Origin: Streptomyces sp. MUM 178J
Lineage (GTDB): Bacteria > Actinomycetota > Actinomycetes > Streptomycetales > Streptomycetaceae
DNA: 64,000 nt
Reading direction: 5' to 3'
Assembly: GCF_022414575.1 (NCBI RefSeq)
Contig: NZ_JADWYQ010000032.1
Span: 15,336 to 79,335, forward strand
The position numbers were made by a program, and so were the translations under genes. The number at the start of each line of letters is the position of its first letter. Position 1 is the first letter of the stretch. Below the pieces are notes generated by a model. The model made no database searches. It saw nothing but the letters and a program-made list of their open reading frames with translations, and had not been told where the DNA came from. This document shows, piece by piece, positions 16,715-24,908 of the stretch.

Positions 16715-17364
16715 GCCGTCCATCGCGAAGTGGTGCAGCCCCGCGTCGCACGTCCCCGTGTCGGCGGGCAGCCGGCTGCCGCCCGCGGGCACTCGGATCA
16801 GTTCCGCCTACTCGCCGAAGGTGTGCAACGAGCAGTGCCGTATGCCGCTGCCGCGCGGAGACGGTCCGAGCACCATCGCTCCGGCGCCGTCACCGAACAG
16901 GACGGCCGTCCGGCGGTCGGCCGGGGCAAGGATCCGCGAGTAGACGTCCGCGCCGATGACCAGCCCATATCCGCCGAACCGCGCGAGCATGGCCTCGGCC
17001 GTGGCGAGGGCGAACACCGAACCGGAGCACACGGCGTTGACGTCAAACGCCGCCGCGTCGTACGCGCCGAGCGCGTGCTGGACGTGGACGGCGGTGAGCG
17101 GCTGCGGCCGGTCCGGCGTGGACGTTGCCACCACGATCACGGACAGCCGGTCGGCGTTGACGCCGGCCGAGCCCAGGGCCGCGCGGGCCGCCGCGGTGGC
17201 CAAGTCCGAGGTCGCCTGGTCCGGAGCCGCCCAATGCCGTTCGCGGATCGCCGTCTCACGGGTGATCCAGGCGTCATCGCCCCCGCCGCCCGGCCCACCT
17301 CGTCGTTGGACACGACGCGCTCCGGGAGGTACGCGCCGGTGCCGAGGATCGCCACGGCAGTCAT
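16715..17364 (-). pseudogene. nphT7: Decayed nphT7-like acetoacetyl-CoA synthase (KAS III family)
   Basis: The N-terminal half of an NphT7-type enzyme, which condenses acetyl-CoA with malonyl-CoA to feed the mevalonate pathway. The first 28 residues (from the ATG at 17364; TGAYLPERVVSNDEVG) are in one frame. A one-base loss in a C-run at 17280-17284 shifts the frame. The rest (ATSTPDRPQP, FDVNAVCSG with the active-site cysteine, YSRILAPADR, FGDGAGAMVLGP) is in another. A TAG at 16808-16810 interrupts it, after which homology resumes (ELIRVPAGGSRLP, FAMDG) and ends at about 16715. The C-terminal half with the catalytic His and Asn is gone. The ATG overlaps the MMPL stop (ATGA). Confidence 0.88.
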
Positions 17365-19604
17365 GCAGGCTCCTTCTTCCCGGTGGCCCGTGGCGGCTCC
17401 TCCTCCGTGAGGCCGATGCGGGCGTGCAGGCGCCTCAAGGGGGCTGGGGCCCACCAGTTGAAGCGGCCCATGAGACGCATCATGGCCGGAGCGAGCAGGC
17501 ACCGTACGATCACGGCGTCCACCAGGACGGTCAGGGCCAGTCCCAGGCCGAAGAGCTGCATGAAGGACACCTTGGACACGCCCATGCCGGTCAGCACGAT
17601 GGCCATGAGGACGGCGGCGGCGGTGAAGACACGGCCGGTGCGGGCGACGCCCATCGCCACGGCGTGCGTGTTGTCCTCCGTGGTGGTGCGGCCCGAGGCA
17701 AGCCACTCCTCGCGGATGCGGGAGAGCAGGAACACCTCGTAGTCCATGGAGAGACCGAAGGCGAGGCAGAACATCAGGACGGGGACGTTGGCGACGAGGT
17801 AACCGGTCGCTGTGAAGCCCAGGACGCCGGAGAGATGGCCCTCCTGGAACACCCACACCATCGCGCCGAACGCGGCGGCGAGCGACAGCGTGTTCATCAC
17901 CAGCGCCTTTACGGGCAGCACCAGGCTGCCCGTAAAGAGGAACAGCAGCACGAACATGGCGAGCGCGATCAACCCGGCCGCGTACGGCAACGGCTCGGCC
18001 AGGGCGTCGATGACGTCCTGGTTCTCCGCGGCGGCGCCCGCAAACAGGGTCTCGCCCGGCGCGTCCACAGCGCGCAGCCGCTCCAGCAACTGCTTGCCCT
18101 CCTTGGCATACGGGTCGACGTCGGTGCCGACGCTCACAACTGCGCCCGCCTTGTTGGCCAGCCCGGCGTTCGCCGGGCCGACCTGTGTGCCGTCGGCGAA
18201 GACACCGGTCCCGCCGGCCACCTCCAGGACGCCGTCGACGCGGGACAGCTCGGTTGCGTACGAGGTGAGTTTGCCGTCGCCACCGTCGTAGTCGGGCAGC
18301 ACGATCGTTGTCGAGGCGGCGGCGTCCTCCGTGAAGTCCTTGCGCAGGAGGTCGCCGACCTGGCGGCTCTCGGAGGCACTGGCGGTGATGACACGGTCGT
18401 CGGGGTAACCCCACTTCGAGTTGAGGAAGGGGGCGCCGAGGAGGAGCAGTACGGCGGTGGTGAGCACCGCGATCGGCGCGGCACGCCGGGTGACGGCGAC
18501 CACCATGCGGTACCAGCGGCTGTCCTCCGGCCCGACCTGGTGCGGCGGCTTCAGCCGGAACCAGCGGCGCAGCGGGACACGGATGTCGTACTTGTCGACC
18601 CGGTCGCCCAGCAGGATGAGGGCCGCCGGCAGGACGAGTACGGAGGTCAGGACGCCGACCAGGACGACGGCGACCCCTACGTAGGCGAAGGACTTGAGGA
18701 AGAACACCGGGAAGACGAACAGCGCCGCCAGCGCGAGCGCGACGGTCACTCCGGAGAACACGACGGTGCGGCCGGCGGTCTGCACGGTGCGCAGCACGGC
18801 GTCCTTCGCGTCGAGTCCGGCGCGGAGTTCCTCGCGGTACCGGCTGACCATCAGCAGGCTGTAGTCGATGCCGAGGGCAAGACCGAGCACGGTCGTCATG
18901 TTCAACGCATAGATGTTGACGTCGGCGAACATGGTGACCAGCCGCAGGACCGCGAGCGTCGTCACGATGGAGATGGCACCGATCAGCAAGGGCAGTCCGG
19001 CCGCGACGAGACTACCGAAGACGATCATCAGCACGATGAGCGTGATCGGGAAGGCGACGGCCTCGCCGATCGTGGCGTCCTTGGCGACCACCGAGTTCAT
19101 CTCCGCCGTCAGCGGGCCGTAGCCGCCGACCCGGACCTGCACGCCGTCCGGCCGTGGCGCCTTCGCCAACAACTCGTCGGAAACCTTGGGGAGTTCGGTC
19201 TCGCTGGCGTCGATGTGTGCGGTGATGAGCCCGGTGTCACCGTCCTTGCTGCGCAGTGCGGCTCCGGCCTTCGCGCCGAGGCTCCAGTACGACTGGATGC
19301 CGTCGATGTCGTCGCGCTTGTCGAGCCACTTCGCGACGGTGCCTGCCGCGCCGGTCGCCCGCGTGCTGTCCACGCCCTCGCCGGACGTCACCGCGATGAT
19401 GAGGTTCGGCTGTAGGCCGTTGAAGTGATCATTGACGATGGTGGTGGCACGCGCAGACTCGGAGTCCGGCGAGGTGTAGCCGCCAGCTTTCAGATGACCC
19501 ATGACGGATGCGCCGAAAATCCCGCACACAATCACAACCAATAGCGCGCCGATGAGCACCGGCTTGGGCCGGTTGATTGCTAGTTGAACTACTCGGGTCA
19601 GCAT
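17361..19604 (-). CDS. MMPL-family (RND-type) transporter
   Basis: A 747-residue exporter with the duplicated MMPL/RND layout. One transmembrane helix and a soluble domain of about 150 residues come first, then five or six helices containing GLALGIDYSLLMVSRYREE. A second helix, soluble domain and helix bundle follow, containing the repeat motif AFGLSMDYEVFLLSRIREE. The GxDY motifs hold the proton-relay aspartates. Actinobacterial MMPL proteins export lipids, siderophores or hydrophobic antibiotics, so export of the prenylated phenazine is a reasonable guess. I chose the ATG at 19604 (preceded by AGGGGTG). The stop overlaps the nphT7 start, so both once belonged to the mevalonate operon, now interrupted by a transposase insertion. 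Confidence 0.85.
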   Translation of the reverse strand: MLTRVVQLAINRPKPVLIGALLVVIVCGIFGASVMGHLKAGGYTSPDSESARATTIVNDHFNGLQPNLIIAVTSGEGVDSTRATGAAGTVAKWLDKRDDIDGIQSYWSLGAKAGAALRSKDGDTGLITAHIDASETELPKVSDELLAKAPRPDGVQVRVGGYGPLTAEMNSVVAKDATIGEAVAFPITLIVLMIVFGSLVAAGLPLLIGAISIVTTLAVLRLVTMFADVNIYALNMTTVLGLALGIDYSLLMVSRYREELRAGLDAKDAVLRTVQTAGRTVVFSGVTVALALAALFVFPVFFLKSFAYVGVAVVLVGVLTSVLVLPAALILLGDRVDKYDIRVPLRRWFRLKPPHQVGPEDSRWYRMVVAVTRRAAPIAVLTTAVLLLLGAPFLNSKWGYPDDRVITASASESRQVGDLLRKDFTEDAAASTTIVLPDYDGGDGKLTSYATELSRVDGVLEVAGGTGVFADGTQVGPANAGLANKAGAVVSVGTDVDPYAKEGKQLLERLRAVDAPGETLFAGAAAENQDVIDALAEPLPYAAGLIALAMFVLLFLFTGSLVLPVKALVMNTLSLAAAFGAMVWVFQEGHLSGVLGFTATGYLVANVPVLMFCLAFGLSMDYEVFLLSRIREEWLASGRTTTEDNTHAVAMGVARTGRVFTAAAVLMAIVLTGMGVSKVSFMQLFGLGLALTVLVDAVIVRCLLAPAMMRLMGRFNWWAPAPLRRLHARIGLTEEEPPRATGKKEPA

Positions 19605-19842
19605 TCCTGCACCCCTGCCACGGGCCACCTCTGGTCTGTTGCCTGTGTTTTCGCGTCGAGCGTAGGCAGCCGCCGGGCTGACCGCTACGGCTGGGTTGCC
19701 GCACGCAAAATGCGCGTGCCAATTCGGCCGGAACCACGAAATCGTGTGCTGGGGAGGGCGGGTTGTCGATCTGGCCCGTCCCTCATTCGACGGGTAGAAC
19801 GAGCGGGCTCACGGGGAGGCCGACGATCACGGGGGAACTGCG

Positions 19843-21105
19843 ATGGACTCAGCCGGCGCCACGGTGCGGCTCGACACATGGATCGACACCAGGAGGAAGC
19901 TCGAACCCGAGCGTACGGCCGCCAGGACGCTCGCCGAGCGCAAGGCGCTGACCAATGCCGTGGCCACCCATTACGCGCGGGCGGGCAAGCAGGAGAAGTC
20001 GGAAATCCTCGACCGGGTCTGCGCCGTGACCGGCTGGCACCGCAACCACGCCCGCAAGGCGCTGCTCAGGGCGGCGCGGCCACAGCCGACCAGGACGCTG
20101 CGCAGCGGTCGTACCAAGTACGACGCCGAGGTCATCGCCGCGCTGACGTTCTGCTGGACAGTGCTGGACCGGCCCGCCGGCAAGCGGCTGGCGCCGATGC
20201 TGCCCGAACTGGTGCCGGTGCTGCGCCGCCACGGCGAGCTGGACATCAGCGAGGAGACCGCCGAGTTGCTGATGGGCATGTCGGCAGCGACGATCGACCG
20301 TCGACTGGCGGCACAACGGCAGACCACCACCGCGCCCCGGCACATCAGGGCCGGTTCGCTGCTGCGGGGCGAACTGCCGCTGGTCAGCTGGGCGGAGTGG
20401 GACCACACCAAGCCGGGGTTCATGGAGATCACGGTGGTCCGACACCATGGAGGCGGACCGGACGGCGGCTGTCTGCGAACGGTGACGGCCACCGACATCG
20501 CGACCGGCTGGACAGAAAACCGCACGGTGCGCACCGTGAACTGGGTGCCCTTCGCGCTGAACGAGATCGCCCAGAAGCTGCCCTTCCCCATTCTCGGGCT
20601 CGACTCGGGCAACTCCGGTTCGGAAGCCGAGGAGATCCTGCTGCACTGGTGCCAGCAGCGCCGGGTGACCTTCACCCACGCCCGGCCCACGAGCGGCGGC
20701 AACCACCATGTCGGCCAGAAGAACTGGAGCATGCTGCATACCATCACCGACGGCCGCCGCTACGACACCACCACCGAGCTCGCCCTGCTCAACCGGATCT
20801 GGACGGCCCTGTCCAGGCTCACCAACTACTTCTACCCGCAACAGCACTCGGTGCCCGCCGACGAGCCCGCCGGCCTGCGCCGCAAAGAGTTCGACACGGC
20901 CACGCCCTATCGCCGCACCGTGCGCCAACCCAAGGTCACCGTCCATGACAAGGCGATCCTCGCCGACACCTACGTATGTCTCAACCCGGCCGATCTGCAC
21001 CGCCAGATCACGGCCATGACCGGCCGGTTGCACCTGCTGGCGACAAGCGCCACGGCCCCGTCCCCGCACCGCGCCCACCACCGGACGCAGGGCGCCACGG
21101 CCTGA
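19843..21105 (+). CDS. Degenerate DDE (rve-type) transposase
   Basis: A 420-residue open frame of the large integrase-core transposase family recognised by a DSDNGSEF block followed by a HVEQKNW block. Here these read DSGNSGSE (about 20611-20634) and HHVGQKNW (about 20704-20730). The second catalytic Asp is Gly with an extra Ser, and the catalytic Glu is Gly; the first Asp (EWDHTK) remains. The enzyme should be inactive although the frame is open. It interrupts the mevalonate operon between HMG-CoA synthase and MMPL on the opposite strand. I could not find terminal inverted repeats or a target duplication by eye. Confidence 0.8.
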   Translation: MDSAGATVRLDTWIDTRRKLEPERTAARTLAERKALTNAVATHYARAGKQEKSEILDRVCAVTGWHRNHARKALLRAARPQPTRTLRSGRTKYDAEVIAALTFCWTVLDRPAGKRLAPMLPELVPVLRRHGELDISEETAELLMGMSAATIDRRLAAQRQTTTAPRHIRAGSLLRGELPLVSWAEWDHTKPGFMEITVVRHHGGGPDGGCLRTVTATDIATGWTENRTVRTVNWVPFALNEIAQKLPFPILGLDSGNSGSEAEEILLHWCQQRRVTFTHARPTSGGNHHVGQKNWSMLHTITDGRRYDTTTELALLNRIWTALSRLTNYFYPQQHSVPADEPAGLRRKEFDTATPYRRTVRQPKVTVHDKAILADTYVCLNPADLHRQITAMTGRLHLLATSATAPSPHRAHHRTQGATA

Positions 21106-21108
21106 CCT

Positions 21109-21153
21109 AAGAGTCCGTCCTTACGGCCCAGAGCGCCGTAAGGACGGACTCTT
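21109..21153. terminator. Perfect 19-bp hairpin after the transposase
   Basis: AAGAGTCCGTCCTTACGGC at 21109-21127 pairs perfectly with 21135-21153 around a 7-nt loop. It begins three bases after the transposase stop and could terminate it, or it could be an end of one of the two insertion elements that meet here. Confidence 0.65.
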
Positions 21154-21182
21154 CCAGGTAGCGCCGATGCCCGACCAGGGTC

Positions 21183-21405
21183 ATGAAAGCGCGACGCCGG
21201 TGGTGTGCGGTCGCCGCGCGGCTGGGTATCAACCGGGGCACCGCGACCAAGTGGCGGGCGAGGTTCCTGCGCAACAGGCTGGACGGGCTCAGCGACGGGC
21301 CACGGCCAGGGGTGCCGCGCACATCACCGACGTCCAGGTCGGCGCCCCGGAGACCGTCTCAAGGACCGGATCAAGGTCTGGAACAGCAATGCCAAGCCGT
21401 CGCCG
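21183..21405 (+). pseudogene. IS630-type transposase remnant
   Basis: The frame from 21183 gives a helix-turn-helix typical of IS630 transposase N-termini (AARLGINRGTATKWRARFL, then RLDGLSDGPRPGVPRT). Homology jumps frame near 21320 (HITDVQV) and again at about 21357, where RIKVWNSNAKP resembles the C-terminal end of the same family. The whole catalytic centre is deleted. Together with the neighbouring dead transposase this marks a site of repeated insertion and decay. Confidence 0.6.
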
Positions 21406-21519
21406 TTGATGAGCAACGTGGCTCTGTCGGTCCTCTCACAGCCCTCCAGGCTCGGTTCCAGCCCTGAGCGGCGATCCCAACTGCATGAACAAGACAACGT
21501 GTTCCTGATCTGCAAGCCC

Positions 21520-22716
21520 TTAGCGGGGCTCGTACAGGCGCTTGTGGCCGCTGGTGCCCGCCAGCCGGTACGGCCCCCCCGTCTGAGCCGGGAGCATGTG
21601 GTCGCCGCCGTCGGCGGGGAGGGAGTTGTCGCGCAGTTCACGGTAGGCGGGGTAGTCGACGGTCTGCCGGCGATCCACGGCCTCGCGGTGCGCGGCGGTG
21701 CGCAGATGCGCGTGGTAGCCGGGTACGACAGTCCCCGCGAAGAACTCCGCGACGCTGCCGGAGCCGTAGCTGAGGAACCCGATCGGCCGACCGGTCAGGT
21801 CTTCGTCCGTCTCGTCGAGCAGCGCAGCGAGGCCGAGGTACACGGAGGCGGTGTAGCTGTTGCCGACGACGGCGTTGTACGCCGTCGTCCGCCCGAGCAC
21901 ACGGTCCACCACGGCTTCGTCAGTGTCCTCGCCGCAGCAGCGCAGCAGGTGCCGGTGCGCCTTGTGGGCCATCTTCGTGAACGGCTGGTGGTAGCAGATG
22001 GCGTGGAACTCACCGAGCGCCCGGCCACCCTGCTCGCCATAGTCCTTCCACGCCCCCTCGACGGCCTGGAGGTAGGCGGAGATGGACTCCTGTCCGTCGA
22101 CCAGTGCGGTTTCCCGGTAATTGGGCCGCCAGAAGTCCATGACATCGGCAGTGAACAGCCCCGACGGCTCCTCGATATGGAGGAGGGCCGGGTCCGCCGA
22201 GACCAGCATGGCGACCGCGGCGGCCCCCTGGGTGGCCTCCCCGGGGCTGTCCGCGTCGTACTTCGACACGTCACTGGCGATGACGAGGATCCGCTGGGTG
22301 GGGTCGCGGTGGACGAGGCCGAGGGCGAACTGGAGTGCTGCCGTCCCGGCGTAGCAGGCCTGCTTGAGTTCCACGACCCGGGTGGACGTCGGCAGCCCCA
22401 GCAACGTGTGGACGTAAACGCCTGCCGCCTTCGCCTGGTCGATGGAGGACTCGGTGGCGAACACGACCGTACGGATGCCGTCGGTGCCGTGCCGGGCGAT
22501 GACGGGCGCGGCGGCCGCCGCGGCCATCGTCACGATGTCCTCGTCGACGGCGGGCACGCTCATCGCCTGCTGCCCGATGCCGATGTGGTACTTGCCTATG
22601 TCGGTGCCGTTGTAGCGGGCCAGTTCCGTGTGCGGTAGGACGAACTGTGTCGTCGCGAACGACAGGTCGTGAATGCCGATGGTGCCGGCGGCCGCGTTGG
22701 CGCCATGGTTGGTCAT
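21520..22716 (-). CDS. mvaS: Hydroxymethylglutaryl-CoA synthase
   Basis: A 398-residue thiolase-fold enzyme joining acetyl-CoA and acetoacetyl-CoA into HMG-CoA. The catalytic triad is present: Glu89 (FATES), Cys121 in ELKQACYAGTAALQ and His242 in CYHQPFTKMA. GNSYTASVYLGLAALL and SYGSGSVAEFF near the C-terminus are typical of the family. It starts 3 nt after the HMG-CoA reductase stop and ends the present mevalonate operon. The acetoacetyl-CoA synthase expected next to it is a distant pseudogene, so acetoacetyl-CoA must come from elsewhere, for example a thiolase. Confidence 0.95.
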   Translation of the reverse strand: MTNHGANAAAGTIGIHDLSFATTQFVLPHTELARYNGTDIGKYHIGIGQQAMSVPAVDEDIVTMAAAAAAPVIARHGTDGIRTVVFATESSIDQAKAAGVYVHTLLGLPTSTRVVELKQACYAGTAALQFALGLVHRDPTQRILVIASDVSKYDADSPGEATQGAAAVAMLVSADPALLHIEEPSGLFTADVMDFWRPNYRETALVDGQESISAYLQAVEGAWKDYGEQGGRALGEFHAICYHQPFTKMAHKAHRHLLRCCGEDTDEAVVDRVLGRTTAYNAVVGNSYTASVYLGLAALLDETDEDLTGRPIGFLSYGSGSVAEFFAGTVVPGYHAHLRTAAHREAVDRRQTVDYPAYRELRDNSLPADGGDHMLPAQTGGPYRLAGTSGHKRLYEPR

Positions 22717-22719
22717 GTC

Positions 22720-23799
22720 CTACACCCCGATCCGGGTTGACTCCATGTTGCGTTCCAGGTGCACGTGCGCGCGCATGAGTTCGCCCGGGTTCGTCTGGGC
22801 CGCGAGGAGTGAGAGCTCGCCGCACAGGACCGTCGCGGCCGCGATGACGGCGAGCCGGCGAGCGTTCTCGCCGGGAGCACGTTCGGCCCGGCAGCCGAGG
22901 CGGGTGAGGTTGGTTTCCACAAAACCGAGCCCCTTGCCGTTGCCCACCGTACCGACGATCAGATTCGGCAGCGTGCAGGAGAAGTACAGATCGCCGTCCC
23001 GGTCCTCGGCGACGGTCACACCCTGTGAACCCTCGACGATATTGGCCGCGTCCTGGCCAGTGGCCAGGTAGAACGCCAGCAGCATGTTCGCGTAGTGGGC
23101 GTTCGCCGAGCGGATGCCACCGGCCAGCAAGGTGCCGATGAGGTTTTTGCGTAGGTTCAGCCGGGCTATCTTCGCGGCCGTCGTGTGCAGTTTCTCGGTG
23201 ACCACGGAACGTGGCACCAGGAGTTCCGTGACGACGTTCTTGCCGCGTCCCAGAATTCCATTGATCGCGGTCGCCTTCTTGTCCGTGCAGTAGTTCCCGG
23301 ATATCGACCCGTACGCGATGTCCGGAATCGTTCGCAGGATGTGCGTCAGCAGTGCGTCGGACGCCAGCGTGACCATGTTGTGCCCGGACGCGTCGCCGGT
23401 GCTGAACTCGAAGCGGACGAACAGCAGGTCGGCCGTGATCTCGGTGCGGACGGCGAGCAGTTCGGCGTATCTGCTGCAACCGCGTACGACCTCGCGCAGT
23501 TCGCCGATCCGCGCGTCGAGGAGGCGGGCGGCGGCATATGCGCTCTGCGCGTCCTTCGCCTCGACGAGCACCGAGCGCGTCATCCGCTCGTCGACGAGGG
23601 TAGCCACGATGCCCCGCTCGGTCAGCCGGGAGATCCTCGCGCCACGCCGCACCGAGGGCCACAACGGTGACTCGTAGGTGGCCAGCGGAACTTCGGTCTC
23701 GGTGCTCGCGATGTTGCCGGAGATCCGCAGGGGGCCGACCCACTGCATGGGGACCCCGGCGACGGTGTGCGGATCGTTCGTCGTGTGTGTGTCGCTCAT
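22720..23799 (-). CDS. mvaA: Hydroxymethylglutaryl-CoA reductase (NADPH type)
   Basis: A 359-residue class I reductase converting HMG-CoA to mevalonate. It carries FSTGDASGHNMVTLAS, SGNYCTDKKATAINGI with the catalytic Lys, a GRGKNV stretch, and the nucleotide/substrate loop GTVGNGKGLGF. The C-terminal HVHLERNM holds the catalytic His region. It closely resembles the reductase I remember from the Streptomyces sp. CL190 mevalonate cluster. The ATG at 23799 overlaps the isomerase stop (ATGA). A second ATG at 23820 is in frame but less supported. Confidence 0.95.
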   Translation of the reverse strand: MSDTHTTNDPHTVAGVPMQWVGPLRISGNIASTETEVPLATYESPLWPSVRRGARISRLTERGIVATLVDERMTRSVLVEAKDAQSAYAAARLLDARIGELREVVRGCSRYAELLAVRTEITADLLFVRFEFSTGDASGHNMVTLASDALLTHILRTIPDIAYGSISGNYCTDKKATAINGILGRGKNVVTELLVPRSVVTEKLHTTAAKIARLNLRKNLIGTLLAGGIRSANAHYANMLLAFYLATGQDAANIVEGSQGVTVAEDRDGDLYFSCTLPNLIVGTVGNGKGLGFVETNLTRLGCRAERAPGENARRLAVIAAATVLCGELSLLAAQTNPGELMRAHVHLERNMESTRIGV

Positions 23800-24908
23800 C
23801 GCGTGTTTCCCGTCGTCCATCGGGTGCTCTCGGTCGTCCGGTGGGGGGTGCTGTGGGAGCTGGATCGGGTTGCGGTCCGGCGGGTGTCGATGCCGCGGTC
23901 GGCGCAGTAGTCCCGCAGGCCGCCGTGGACCAGCACGTCGCAGCGGGCCAGTTCGGCCGGTGTGCGCGCACCTAGGGCGGTCATCAGCGCCGCCAACTGG
24001 TCGAGCCAGGTGGTGATCCGGGCGACCAGCGCGGGAACGCCGCCGTCCAGCAGGGTCCGCAGGAACTCTCCCGAAGCGCCGACGGCGACTGCGCCGAGGG
24101 CCAGCGAGCGTGCCACGTCGAGCGGGTGGCGGACTCCGCCGGAAGCGAGCAGCGGGATGCCCGCGTCCTGCGCATCCAGCAGGCAGGCCGGGGTGCTCTG
24201 CCCCCAGTCGTCGAGGTAGGCGTAGTCGGCGAGATCGCGCCTGCCGTTCTCGATGCGAGCGAAGTTGGTGCCGCCGCGGCCGCCCACGTCGGCCACCGCC
24301 ACACCCAGCTTCTGCAGGGTGGCCACGGTCTCGCGGCTCAGCCCGAACCCGACCTCCTTCACAATCACCGGGACGTCCACTCCAGCCGCGATGTCCTCGA
24401 TCCGCGGACCCCACGACGCGAACGACCGGTCACCCTCCGGCATCACCGTCTCTTGGACGGTGTTGAGGTGGATCTGCAGCGCGTCGGCACTGAGCAGGCC
24501 GACGGCCCGCCGTGCCTGCTCGACGGTGGCCGTGGCATTGACGTTGGCCATGATGAACCCGTCCGGGTTCTCCCGGCGCATCACGTCGAACGTGCCTGCC
24601 GAAGACGGGTCCTTGAAGTAGGCGCTCATGGACCCCGTCGCGATCGGTACGCCGGTCTCACGGGCAGCGATCGCCAGGTCCCGGTTGATGACGCCGGTCT
24701 TGACGCTGCCACCAGTCATTGCGTTGACGTACAGCGGGACTTGCCATTCGATGCCCGCGAACCGGGTTCGCAGAGACACGTCGTCGCGGTCGATGCCGGC
24801 CAGCGCATGGTGCACGAAGGACACCTCGTCGAACTGGCTGGATCCGCTGTGCCCACGCTGCTGCTCGACGGCGAGCCGTACATGGTCGTCCTTGCGTTCA
24901 GCGATCAT
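23796..24908 (-). CDS. fni: Type II isopentenyl-diphosphate isomerase (FMN-dependent)
   Basis: A 370-residue TIM-barrel flavoenzyme interconverting IPP and DMAPP. Family features are ERKDDHVRLA at the start, NAMTGGS, GSMSAYFKDP, LQIHLNTVQETVMPEGDRSF, VKEVGFGLS, VGGRGGTNFARIE and ASGGVRHPLDVARSLALGA. The last 25 or so residues are serine/threonine/arginine-rich and probably not part of the fold. The ATG overlaps the phosphomevalonate kinase stop (ATGA at 24905-24908), and the stop overlaps HMG-CoA reductase. Type II isomerases mark Streptomyces mevalonate clusters. Confidence 0.95.
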   Translation of the reverse strand: MIAERKDDHVRLAVEQQRGHSGSSQFDEVSFVHHALAGIDRDDVSLRTRFAGIEWQVPLYVNAMTGGSVKTGVINRDLAIAARETGVPIATGSMSAYFKDPSSAGTFDVMRRENPDGFIMANVNATATVEQARRAVGLLSADALQIHLNTVQETVMPEGDRSFASWGPRIEDIAAGVDVPVIVKEVGFGLSRETVATLQKLGVAVADVGGRGGTNFARIENGRRDLADYAYLDDWGQSTPACLLDAQDAGIPLLASGGVRHPLDVARSLALGAVAVGASGEFLRTLLDGGVPALVARITTWLDQLAALMTALGARTPAELARCDVLVHGGLRDYCADRGIDTRRTATRSSSHSTPHRTTESTRWTTGNTR

